A stretch of DNA of 17,473 nt from Actinomycetes bacterium (GTDB lineage: Bacteria > Actinomycetota > Aquicultoria > CAJVYJ01 > JAUVQD01): NCBI GenBank assembly GCA_030598355.1, contig JAUVQD010000005.1, forward strand, positions 1 through 17,473. The letters run 5' to 3'. The position numbers were made by a program, and so were the translations under genes. The first letter of the stretch is position 1, and the number at the start of each line of letters is the position of its first letter. Shown here one piece after another: positions 8,321 to 15,946 of the stretch. The notes beneath the pieces are model-generated. The model searched no databases. It saw only the letters and a list, made by a program, of their open reading frames with translations, and was not told the origin of the DNA.

Positions 8321-9592
8321 CTATTTATTGAAGCCTTCAGCAAAATACCAGAGCTTAGATGGTTTCACGGCCCCTATGGTCACATGCCCACCTGTCCAAG
8401 TCTCCAAACCATTGTTACCGCCATAATCAAAATACATGACCCGCTCCGCGACCACTCGCCTGGTCGACTGGAGTTCGACACTAAATGATTTACCTGCGCC
8501 GAATCCGTTGGCTCCCCCCATGGTCACAGTTTTTCTGCTCTTTGAATTTACTGAATAAGTGCGAGTGACGGCGGCCGCGCCGTTTTCGGAACGGTAAGTT
8601 AAAGTGATAGCGGCCCGATAGTCAGTGGGGTTATAAATCGCTATGAGCTCGTCGAAGCGGTCGTCAATATGGCCTTCAGCAAAGTACCATTTCTTGTAAA
8701 CCCTCGGCGACCCCATGGTGCTGTGAGCCCCGGAGCGTCCACTGGAATTAAAATAAACTGTGCGCGCGGCAACTATCTTGGTTCTAGCATGAACCTTAAT
8801 GCCAAAATCTGTCCCGGACACCATCTGGTTTAAGATGATCTCTCGCCGCCTTCTCGATCCTATCTTGTAAGTGCGTGACACTTGCTGTCCGTTTTTCTTT
8901 GCTATCGTTACTCTGGCTTTTGTTGAGGTGTTCTTGGGATTAAATAAGAAAAGTCTGACCTCAAAACCCTTGCCGGTAAATCCTTCCGCAAAGTACCAGT
9001 TTCGGGAGAGCCTATTCGATCCGATTGAGGCAAAGCCCCCGACTCGTTTCTTAAACTTAAAATATGAGGAGCGTTCGACCATAATCGGTTTCGGTGACTT
9101 CACAACCACAGGCGTAGCCTTCGAGTGAAGGCCGGTAATACTTTTTACGCGAATTGATTTTCGCGAGCTGCCGCCAACCCTGACCCTCTTAATTACGCGC
9201 TTTCCTTTTCCAGGCATAAAGACCGCAGTTACTGTGACCGGCGCTGTCCGCGGATTCGCGATTACCAACCAAGTATCAATATTTCTCCCGGTCTGCCCTC
9301 CGGCGAAATACCATCGCCGGGATGGTCTGCGGGCCCCGACGGTACTGTGGCCTCCGCCGCTATTGCTATGTTTAAAGTAAACTGAGCGCTCGGCGACAAC
9401 AGGGTTGTCTGCGCTGATCTTGAGCGCGTTTGGGCCCGGCCAGATCAGCTTGTCAACGGAAACAGTCTTTCGAGAATTAGGAGGGACTCTCCGCTTCACT
9501 ACTTTTTTTCGACCACTCTCAGAAAAAAACGTTAAGCGCACTTTCGCCGCCGACCGGTTTGTATTCTGAAGCAAAACAAATTGATCCCAACT
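8321..9592 (-). repeat. Tandem repeat block in the SpoIID/LytB-like protein
   Basis: Four consecutive coding repeats cover residues about 400-822. Each carries an opening like DTWLVIANP, a middle SRK(T/S)(V/I)xV segment, a VxERSxYF segment, a GG(H/F)(S/A)(T/S)(I/V)G segment and a closing WYFAEG. The first copy is the most divergent. Opening aromatic motifs lie near residues 493, 598, 701 and 814. Predicted all-beta; probably a surface- or glycan-binding module (inference). Confidence 0.85.
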
Positions 9593-10789
9593 ATCTGCCC
9601 CGGCGTCAATCAGTGAGCTCCTAAAACCCAACCAGGCCGCGAATTGACTAAAACCCCATACTTCCTTTGTGCCGGCACTGCCTATGAGGCGAGCCTTCCT
9701 AACCCTACCACTCGCGGTTCGATCGCTTAGGTCAATACCATATAACGTTCCGATGCGGCTTTCCGGACGGCTATTGAAAATGTCTTCGAGTTGTTTTCGG
9801 GTGAAAGTTTTTGGTCCCCAGTGATAAACTTTCCCCCAGGGCGAGGGCACTCCTTTTAAATATGGATAGCTGGAGGCGCTTCCGCCCCAAACATTATGCA
9901 GGCTCTCGGTATGACCACCGCTATTACCATGGTAAGCGGCGACTATTGCCTTGCCGCCGTAATTAATGACTTTGCCTCTGGTGTCATTGACGGCCTGAAC
10001 CAGGTTGGACCTTTCAGCGTCAAATCCGAGATAATACTGGCTCCCCATGGTTGCGTCAACATCAAAGTTTTCTGGATCCCAACGCGTACTATAAAGTTTT
10101 TTATTTAAGCCATATGTCCGGGCCGCGACCGCCAGGGTCCGCTGGCCTTCCCTGGGCCAAGAATTCGGTTCCTCCGCGAGCCCCTTTATATAATCTTCGA
10201 TATTTATGACATTAATGGCCCATAATTTCCCGGTCGTCGATCGTCGCGCTTCCATATGTCCGCGATATTTCCGATTGTTGTTGAGTATCTTAATGTGGCC
10301 GCCAGAGGTCGGATTTAGCCTGGTAAAACCAGTGGACCGCCAAACACCAGCCCCGTCTATCCGCGTCACATAACGACCACTTTCATAAGTGACATGGGTA
10401 ATCACATCGCGCGCGACAGATACGCCTCCGCCGGTATTATTTGGATAAACCTTATAAGAGCGATCGGCGGTAAACTGTAGTTCTCCGCCATTTAAGATGC
10501 CGATTCGCATAGTCTGGCCCTCTTGCCCGCCATCGATCGTAACGCCTGAATAATATATCTTTAAGATACGCTCGTAGCCAACGCCATCGTCCGCTAAGGC
10601 CTTGACTCCAGACATATCAAGACCGACACCATGGGCGGTTCCACGACCTTGAAAAGTGTATGACTCCTGTGCGCTTAATTGATTTTCCGGAAAGCAAGCC
10701 ATAATAAAAAGGAAAGTGAGGAACAGCGGCAACCGCCAAGATCGCTGAATTAGTCGAAGTAAAAAGCCAAACCCGCTTGGGGCCGTCAT
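8321..10789 (-). CDS. Exported SpoIID/LytB-domain protein with four C-terminal repeat domains
   Basis: An N-terminal signal peptide (hydrophobic core about 20-31, likely cleavage near 40) leads into a SpoIID/LytB domain. The features are GRGTAHGVGLDMSG (48-61), GYERILKIYYSGV, then IEDYIKGLAEEPNSWP with E206 at the position of the catalytic Glu of SpoIID, AVAARTYGL, and HGNSGGHTESL followed by PYLKGVPSPW. SpoIID is a lytic transglycosylase acting on glycan strands stripped of peptides; LytB of B. subtilis boosts the amidase LytC. From about 400 to the end the protein consists of four repeats of about 100-110 residues, each containing a V-x-ERSxYF-type segment and closing with WYFAEG-like sequence. 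The last six conserved residues stand almost at the C-terminus. The start ATG overlaps the amidase stop (ATGA), so the two are translationally coupled. No sporulation genes are nearby, so a LytB-like vegetative role is more likely. Confidence 0.9.
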   Translation of the reverse strand: MTAPSGFGFLLRLIQRSWRLPLFLTFLFIMACFPENQLSAQESYTFQGRGTAHGVGLDMSGVKALADDGVGYERILKIYYSGVTIDGGQEGQTMRIGILNGGELQFTADRSYKVYPNNTGGGVSVARDVITHVTYESGRYVTRIDGAGVWRSTGFTRLNPTSGGHIKILNNNRKYRGHMEARRSTTGKLWAINVINIEDYIKGLAEEPNSWPREGQRTLAVAARTYGLNKKLYSTRWDPENFDVDATMGSQYYLGFDAERSNLVQAVNDTRGKVINYGGKAIVAAYHGNSGGHTESLHNVWGGSASSYPYLKGVPSPWGKVYHWGPKTFTRKQLEDIFNSRPESRIGTLYGIDLSDRTASGRVRKARLIGSAGTKEVWGFSQFAAWLGFRSSLIDAGADSWDQFVLLQNTNRSAAKVRLTFFSESGRKKVVKRRVPPNSRKTVSVDKLIWPGPNALKISADNPVVAERSVYFKHSNSGGGHSTVGARRPSRRWYFAGGQTGRNIDTWLVIANPRTAPVTVTAVFMPGKGKRVIKRVRVGGSSRKSIRVKSITGLHSKATPVVVKSPKPIMVERSSYFKFKKRVGGFASIGSNRLSRNWYFAEGFTGKGFEVRLFLFNPKNTSTKARVTIAKKNGQQVSRTYKIGSRRRREIILNQMVSGTDFGIKVHARTKIVAARTVYFNSSGRSGAHSTMGSPRVYKKWYFAEGHIDDRFDELIAIYNPTDYRAAITLTYRSENGAAAVTRTYSVNSKSRKTVTMGGANGFGAGKSFSVELQSTRRVVAERVMYFDYGGNNGLETWTGGHVTIGAVKPSKLWYFAEGFNK

Positions 10790-12009
10790 TTGTAAAAATA
10801 CACCTTTACGTCTGCCGTACGACTATTTGGGTTGGTGATCACCAATTTTGTATCAAAACCTTCTCCTGTAAAACCTTCGGCGAACAACCATCGCTTTGAC
10901 TTTGAAGGCGAACCAACAGAGCCATTTCCTCCGCGACCATCAGCTAAGTCGAAATAGACTGATCTTTCCGCGACAATTGGTTGACTTGACTTCAACCGCG
11001 TTGCCACCATCTTCCGCATGCCGGCCTCCGATGAGGCGTTTACGTTAAGCGCCAGCAACGAGTTACCTTCGACCACACGCCACCGGATTTTTCTGCTCCC
11101 CCGGGCTAAAAGATAATCTATCTTAACAGTCGCTTTCTCGGCGCCGAAGTTTCTTAATACTAAGTGTTCATTGTAACCCTTATTTGTATTGCCTTCAGCA
11201 AAAAACCATCTTTTACGGGGCTGCCTGGCGCCGAATGTATTGTTAGCGCCTGTTTTGTTGCCCAACTTGAAATAGACTGTCCGCTCGGCAACAATTTTCC
11301 TGTTCGCGGCCACAACGATTGAAGGCTCTCCTGATATCTGTCCATTAACATATATAGATTGCCGACTAAATGGTCTCATTTTGACCACCTGACTCGCGCC
11401 CGGTTGCCCGTTTGGCAACGAATAGGAAATTCTGGCCTCCGTCGTAAATCTGCCCGGATTAGACAGGAGCAACCAAGTGTCATGAGTGTCAGCTTGATAG
11501 CCCCCGACAAAATACCATTTTTGATTAGCGTTTCGGGCACCGACTGTTGAGTAGCCACCGGATCGATCCCCGCTAGTAAAGTAAACCGATCGTTCAGCCA
11601 CTATTGGCAGGCGAGTTGACACTCTCAAAGAAAATGACTTTCCAAGCATAATGTTATTGACGTATACACTAGTTCTACTTTTTGCCCGAAGTCTAATTCT
11701 TTTGCGCTTGGCGACACCGGAGCTTGTCATAAACTTGAGATTGGCAACAGTGCTTTTTGAACGCATATTGGTAAGAACCAACCACGTATCAAATCCATCA
11801 CCAGTGAATCCTTCCGCAAAATGCCAAACCTTGCCGGCCTTTTTAGCCCCAAAACTTGATGTCCCGCCACTAATTTTTGGGGTTTTAAAGTTCATCGTGC
11901 GCTCTGCGACAACCCGGTTGTTTGAGATAACCCTCGCGCTTACTCCCTTGTCAAAAAAATATTTATTCAAGCTCAACGAAACCCGGCCATTAGGTTTTAT
12001 CCGCAGCTT
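10786..12009 (-). repeat. Tandem repeat block in the amidase
   Basis: This is the same repeat family as in the neighbouring SpoIID-like and subtilase genes. It begins with a half unit (residues about 232-290, ending at VWHFAEG), followed by units opening at WYFVGG and WFFAEG, and a truncated unit opening at WLFAEGFTGEGFDT. Conserved VAER(S/T)(V/M)YF segments occur near 265, 368, 471 and 577. The truncated end coincides with the gene overlap. Confidence 0.85.
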
Positions 12010-12702
12010 TTTCAAGTTCGGCTCCGGCTTAGTCCTACCCAGATATTTTAATATTCCATTGAAGACAGCCCTGGCGATTTTCTGTCGAAAAGAGGAGGTC
12101 TTCAATAGAGCTTCTTCGGTCGGATTACTAATAAAAGCGCCTTCAACAAGTGCTGCCGGCATATTGGTCCGCCGGAGGACATAGAACCCTGCCCCTTTCA
12201 CACCCCGATTGGCTAGGCCAATCTCGGCTGCCAACTCTTTCTGTATTAAAGTGGCCAACCTTCGGCTCTCAGCGTTAGAAGTCGAGCTCCAGTAGTAAGT
12301 TTCAGAACCGCGGGCCGATGAAGGGCCGGCATTATTGTGGATAGAAACGAAAGCGCGAGCGCGTACCCTATTTGCGATATCAACTCTCGCTTGAAGATCG
12401 TCGGAAACATTGATTGTCCCGTTCGCCGTTAAATCACGCGGCGGGGTATTCGGAGAAATATCTGTCGAACGAGTTAAGACTACCGGGATGCCTCGCTGAC
12501 GGAGGAGTTTCTCGATTCTCAAACCGATGTCGAGATTAGCTGTCTTTTCAGCGTACCTTGTCGGACCAACCGCGCCGGAATCGCTTCCTCCATGGCCCGG
12601 ATCAATCACAATGGGACGGGATTCGGCCCAGGAGAAAACAGGAAAACTAAACAGAATTAATCCGCTAAGAAGCGTGCATGTTAGTAGACGTTTATAGAGC
12701 AC
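10786..12702 (-). CDS. Exported N-acetylmuramoyl-L-alanine amidase (Amidase_3) with C-terminal repeats
   Basis: The enzyme cleaves the bond between N-acetylmuramic acid and the stem peptide. It has a signal peptide (hydrophobic core about 8-24, cleavage likely after SWA at 26). The catalytic Amidase_3 domain spans about 30-221. Its zinc ligands are H37 in DPGHGG, E52 in YAEKTANLD and H122 in SIHNNA, with the catalytic Glu E187 in ALVEGAFISNP. After a short linker come a half repeat (about 232-290), three full repeats starting at 293, 396 and 499, and an incomplete last repeat (605-638) that stops about 34 residues in. The start is a GTG at 12702 with GAGG 8 bases upstream. A promoter-like sequence lies about 95-120 bases upstream. 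The stop overlaps the SpoIID-like gene (ATGA). Confidence 0.94.
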   Translation of the reverse strand: MLYKRLLTCTLLSGLILFSFPVFSWAESRPIVIDPGHGGSDSGAVGPTRYAEKTANLDIGLRIEKLLRQRGIPVVLTRSTDISPNTPPRDLTANGTINVSDDLQARVDIANRVRARAFVSIHNNAGPSSARGSETYYWSSTSNAESRRLATLIQKELAAEIGLANRGVKGAGFYVLRRTNMPAALVEGAFISNPTEEALLKTSSFRQKIARAVFNGILKYLGRTKPEPNLKKLRIKPNGRVSLSLNKYFFDKGVSARVISNNRVVAERTMNFKTPKISGGTSSFGAKKAGKVWHFAEGFTGDGFDTWLVLTNMRSKSTVANLKFMTSSGVAKRKRIRLRAKSRTSVYVNNIMLGKSFSLRVSTRLPIVAERSVYFTSGDRSGGYSTVGARNANQKWYFVGGYQADTHDTWLLLSNPGRFTTEARISYSLPNGQPGASQVVKMRPFSRQSIYVNGQISGEPSIVVAANRKIVAERTVYFKLGNKTGANNTFGARQPRKRWFFAEGNTNKGYNEHLVLRNFGAEKATVKIDYLLARGSRKIRWRVVEGNSLLALNVNASSEAGMRKMVATRLKSSQPIVAERSVYFDLADGRGGNGSVGSPSKSKRWLFAEGFTGEGFDTKLVITNPNSRTADVKVYFYK

Positions 12703-12795
12703 CTTAATAACCTCTTAAAAGTATTTTTTCTACAGGTTTTGCGACAACTAAAGCTTTAATGAAGAGGCTGAACCTTTTATTGATGTCTACCGTTT

Positions 12796-12824
12796 ACTAT
12801 AGACTAATCGGTCGCATGAAACAA
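12796..12824 (-). promoter_or_regulatory. Sigma70-like promoter candidate for the amidase/SpoIID-like genes
   Basis: On the minus strand a -35 like TTGTTT (12824-12819) is followed after 17 bases by a -10 like TATAGT (12801-12796). This would start transcription near 12788, leaving a leader of about 86 bases before the GTG at 12702. It is the best promoter-like pair I found in the longest gap of the window. A second pair nearer the gene (TTGTCG, 18 bases, TACTTT) would leave almost no leader. Confidence 0.5.
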
Positions 12825-12830
12825 CCATCC

Positions 12831-12860
12831 TAAAATGCCGATCACTGCGTTTTGATCAGC
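12831..12860 (-). terminator. Possible weak intrinsic terminator downstream of the subtilase gene
   Basis: On the minus strand GCTGATCA and TGATCGGC can pair as an 8-base stem (one G-T pair) around an 8-base loop, followed by ATTTTA. It lies about 150 bases after the subtilase stop and just before the amidase promoter candidate, a sensible place for a terminator. The stem is short and the U-run brief; it could instead be an operator-like inverted repeat. Confidence 0.35.
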
Positions 12861-13011
12861 TCCAACTTTACTGCTCACTTTCCCTCTTGTTTCTTATCGG
12901 CAGGCCGTGGAGCGTCCTATACCTCTAGTTGACTTTAGGCATTAATTAATAAAAACTTTAGCAGGCGTTAAGAGGAAGAGGGCTGGAAGTTAAATCTTTT
13001 AGATTCTTTCG
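12861..13011 (-). other. Intergenic stretch without recognised content
   Basis: This is the subtilase-proximal half of the 309-base gap. It contains an A/T-rich stretch and a small AATCT/AGATT inverted repeat near the subtilase stop. I find no gene, riboswitch core or RNA gene in it. Confidence 0.5.
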
Positions 13012-14277
13012 TCAGCGGCTGTAACCAATCGAGGCATTGCCTCCACCCGCGCGCCCCCGGACAAACGATCCGGAGTGGTCAACGACGATGGAGGTACCAT
13101 TAACACTTGTGACAACGGCGGCAAACTCTGTATCTTTTAAGCCAGCGATCGCATCAACACGAATAACCGCCCGGCTTCTCCCGGAGATATTGAGCTTTTT
13201 GATAATTGCTGAGCCCGTTGGCTTAAGAAAACGGATGACAATCTTTGCTTTGTTCAATCCCGGATTAAATATCGAGATAACGGCATTGGAGCGGGGTCCG
13301 GTCTCTCCTTCAGCCAAGTACCAGGTGGGCAGCGGTCGCTTGGCGCCAACGCTTGCGTGCCCGCCTTCTTTTTTTCCATTTCTGAAGTACATGACCCTTT
13401 CAGCGACGACGGCACGATTTGATTGCAGCTTTATCGACATCTTGCTCGCTTGAAGCGCGGCTATGCCGTCGACCCCGATTTCCCTTCGCCGGCGCGGACC
13501 AATGCGATACCTTTTGATTATTCGTTGCCCGCCTCCGGGGTAGAACTCGGCTCTCAAGGAGACTTTGTTTCCCGATGGATTTGAGATTAATAACTTTGTG
13601 GAAACTTTACCAGCTGTCTGCGCCTCCGCAAAAAGCCAACGTTTTGAGGGGGAAGTACCAATCGTGCTATGACCGCCCTCTATGCCTTTGAACCTAAAAT
13701 ACATCGATCTCTCGGTCACCAAACCGACGCCATTTTGAGATTTTATTTTTGTGGCAAACTTCCGTCCTCTAAGGAAAGAAATATTTTTTGTGACAATCTT
13801 TTTTCGGCTCTCAGCGTTAATTTGATACGTGCGGATAATGCTTGCGCCTTTCGGGCCGGTGAACGTCGCGCTAAACTCCGCGGCGCGCGTGGACGGATTA
13901 TAAACGGTTAGAATAGTCTCAAAGTCGCCCCGGTTGTTGCCTTCGGCGAAGTACCAAAAACGGGAAACAGAAGACGCCCCGATAGTTGAGTGTCCGCCGG
14001 TTTTTCCGTGATATCTAAAGCGTGTCAATCGCTCCGCTACGATTCCAACACCGTTTATGGATTCTATTTTTGTTGAGAATCCCGAAGATTTTAGGGCCGT
14101 AATCGAGTTGGCATTGATAGTGTAGCGGTGTCCGGCGCGCACATTGTAGCGCTTCACGATCTTCTCCCCGCCCGACTTTATAAAGGTTGCTCTAATCTGT
14201 GCCATTCTATTGGAGGAGTTTCCAATCAATATCTTCGTGTCAAACTCATTGGCTGTCCGGCCTTCCGCAAAATACCA
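13012..14277 (-). repeat. Tandem repeat block in the subtilase
   Basis: Four complete units of about 105 residues occupy residues 447-867. They open with WYFAEGRT, WYFAEGNN, WLFAEAQT and WYLAEGET. Inside each are (I/V)V(A/T)ER-type segments (the last copy reads IVVDHSGSF) and GGHSTIG-type segments. Unlike the SpoIID-like protein, this one ends after the GNASIGYS segment without a closing WYFAEG. Confidence 0.85.
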
Positions 14278-15615
14278 GGTTGTAGACATGGGTCGATACT
14301 TTAGCGCCGCCTGAATATCGAGCAGTCCATAACCATACTTGGTGTCATATCCCGAGGCCCCAAGGTCTCGAGCAGTTTTTGTCAAAACCTGGACTATATC
14401 GCTCGGCTCGGTCACTCCTTTGGATATCAAGATCGCGGCCGCGGCCGCTACATGAGGCGCCGCCACGGACGTTCCCCACATGTAGTAGAAACTGTGTCGA
14501 GCTGTATCGACTGGATCCATAGAGATCGTCTGCTGCAGAATGCCGGCCGTTCGATCACCGCCCGGCGCTACCAGATCCAGACCCTTTCCGTACTGCGAAT
14601 AGCTGGCACGAACCTTCTTCTTGTTTGTAGCTCCTACGCTGATAACAGAAGAGTAAGCAGCCGGATAACTAATACGGTCGACTCCATCGTTACCGGAAGC
14701 TGCGACAATCGTCACTTTCTTCCGATTCTTAGCGTAGCTGATAGCATCTTCAACCGTTTGCGACCGGCCGCTTGTGGCCAAAGACAGGTTAATCACTTTG
14801 GCACCATGATCAGCCGCCCACCTAATCCCGGCGGCGATACTAAAGGCATTGCCGATTCCATATTCATCTAAAACCTTCACCGGCATCACCTTTGCTTTGA
14901 ACGCCAGCCCAGCCGCCCCATACGCGTTATTCGTTGATTGAGCGACTATGCCCGCGACATGAGAACCATGACCATTGTCGTCATTTGCGTGGCTATCAAA
15001 ATTGACAAAGTCATATCCGGGGACAAATTCGGTCTCGCTTAAATCGGGTATTTGATGGAAGATTCCGTAGTTCTCATAAGCTACCCCCGTGTCGAGGAGA
15101 GCAACAATCACGCCGCGGCCCGGTTTTGTCGCTATATCCCAGGCTTTTCCGGCATTCACTTGCTCGAAATTCCATTGCTTTCCGCCCCTGTAATAGGGAT
15201 CGTTGGGATTATATAAAGCGTGAGCCTCCACGTTGGGCTCGACAAAATCTATTTCGCTTTCACTTTGGAGTTTCTTTTTAATAACTCTAAGTTCTTCCGG
15301 TGATTTAGCTTTAATAAGTTTATAGCGGCTATCAGAATCAAGCGACCTAACGATTTTAGCATCGGAATTAATAAGAATCCGGGATCGCGCCTCAGGACTA
15401 TCGGCCTTAAGTTTTACAATTAATTGTGTTGGCTCTTTTGCGCCAGTAGCTCCCGCTTGAGATGACCAAACCGGGGTCAAAACAATGATGAGAAAAAAAA
15501 GAAGATAGGTTAAACGACCGGAGCGATCCTGTCTGGTTTGACCGCCGGGGTCACTTACAAAATTACAATTACTTTGATTGCGCGAGAGCGTCAATCCCGA
15601 TTCGAGGTCGCCCAC
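13012..15615 (-). CDS. Exported subtilisin-like serine protease (S8) with four C-terminal repeats
   Basis: A hydrophobic signal segment lies at about 36-50 (LTYLLFFLIIVLTPVW). A propeptide-like region follows (about 62-130, TQLIVKLKAD to DFVEPNVEA), then the S8 catalytic domain (about 145-440). The triad is D175 in ALLDTGV, H216 in NGHGSHVAG and S383 in GTSVAAPHVA; N309 in AASGND is the oxyanion residue. After YGYGLLDIQAALKY come four repeats opening at W447, W554, W660 and W765. The start is uncertain. A GTG at 15615 with AGGA just upstream gives an unusually long 35-residue stretch before the hydrophobic core; a TTG at 15594 is an alternative, and no ATG is available. The 5' end overlaps a decayed domain remnant. 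Proteins of this type may process or turn over wall proteins; B. subtilis WprA is a functional parallel only. Confidence 0.93.
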   Translation of the reverse strand: MGDLESGLTLSRNQSNCNFVSDPGGQTRQDRSGRLTYLLFFLIIVLTPVWSSQAGATGAKEPTQLIVKLKADSPEARSRILINSDAKIVRSLDSDSRYKLIKAKSPEELRVIKKKLQSESEIDFVEPNVEAHALYNPNDPYYRGGKQWNFEQVNAGKAWDIATKPGRGVIVALLDTGVAYENYGIFHQIPDLSETEFVPGYDFVNFDSHANDDNGHGSHVAGIVAQSTNNAYGAAGLAFKAKVMPVKVLDEYGIGNAFSIAAGIRWAADHGAKVINLSLATSGRSQTVEDAISYAKNRKKVTIVAASGNDGVDRISYPAAYSSVISVGATNKKKVRASYSQYGKGLDLVAPGGDRTAGILQQTISMDPVDTARHSFYYMWGTSVAAPHVAAAAAILISKGVTEPSDIVQVLTKTARDLGASGYDTKYGYGLLDIQAALKYRPMSTTWYFAEGRTANEFDTKILIGNSSNRMAQIRATFIKSGGEKIVKRYNVRAGHRYTINANSITALKSSGFSTKIESINGVGIVAERLTRFRYHGKTGGHSTIGASSVSRFWYFAEGNNRGDFETILTVYNPSTRAAEFSATFTGPKGASIIRTYQINAESRKKIVTKNISFLRGRKFATKIKSQNGVGLVTERSMYFRFKGIEGGHSTIGTSPSKRWLFAEAQTAGKVSTKLLISNPSGNKVSLRAEFYPGGGQRIIKRYRIGPRRRREIGVDGIAALQASKMSIKLQSNRAVVAERVMYFRNGKKEGGHASVGAKRPLPTWYLAEGETGPRSNAVISIFNPGLNKAKIVIRFLKPTGSAIIKKLNISGRSRAVIRVDAIAGLKDTEFAAVVTSVNGTSIVVDHSGSFVRGRAGGGNASIGYSR

Positions 15616-15897
15616 GAGTTCCTATTACTACTACTTTCAATCTATGCCGTCGAATTGAGCTTATTGGCTTCAAAGACGGCGATGACCATAACAAACGCCT
15701 GGTGCGATATGTCCGAGCACAAAAATTAACTGTACCATAATTAACTCCATCAACAAAATTTGAGCCTGCCCTCTTTTTGGCCCTTTTGAGCCTATGAGAG
15801 AAACTCGGGTGCCGTCAAAAGAATATGTTAAAGACGACCCGGCTCTGGCGCTTTGGCGTTCGGTCCGCAAATAGTAGCGTTTGGTGCGAGATGTCAC
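15569..15897 (-). pseudogene. Frameshifted remnant of a C-terminal beta-rich surface domain
   Basis: In one frame, beginning at a GTG at 15897 directly after an in-frame TAA, the translation reads RAGSSLTYSFDGTRVSLIG and then SKGPKRGQAQI. Continuing in the +1-shifted frame from about 15755 it reads VDGVNYGTVNF and later RHRLKVVVIGTRGRPRIGID, ending ALAQSK and a stop at 15571-15569. Joined, the two parts match in order the last ~95 residues of the protein encoded at 17019-17473 (RYSTRAGDALTLKFSGRRVYLI, IYINNRYIKTIN, TLKIINVGNG, DYDGLGVMK). One extra base in the A-run at 15755-15758 would restore IFVDG. No signal peptide or upstream domains remain, so I read it as decayed. The tail overlaps the subtilase start region. 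Confidence 0.7.
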
Positions 15898-15946
15898 TTA
15901 AGAACATGCCCCCTTAATTGTCTCCAGAAAGCGAAATAGGTATCTT

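Noticed and set aside
11651..12184. Plus-strand open frame of 177 codons opposite the amidase
   Set aside because: It is antisense to the repeat-coding region and the catalytic domain; its hydrophobic composition follows from the complementary codons and it matches no family I know.
12703..13011. Possible cyclic-dinucleotide riboswitch ahead of the amidase, suggested by GGTTCAGCC and TCGCAAAACC-like pieces
   Set aside because: The pieces do not occur in the order or with the flanking stems of the c-di-GMP or ydaO (c-di-AMP) consensus as I know them, so I do not claim a riboswitch.
12980..13011. Small inverted repeat AATCT/AGATT after the subtilase stop as a terminator
   Set aside because: A five-base A/T-rich stem with a three-base loop is too weak and no U-run follows.
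15700..15895. Near-identical 14-base direct repeat (TGGTGCGATATGTC at 15700-15713, TGGTGCGAGATGTC at 15882-15895), at first taken as a tandem structured RNA or operator
   Set aside because: Both copies lie inside the pseudogene remnant and read as coding-like sequence (R-T-rich strands of the domain); a shared coding pattern or chance explains them better than an RNA element.
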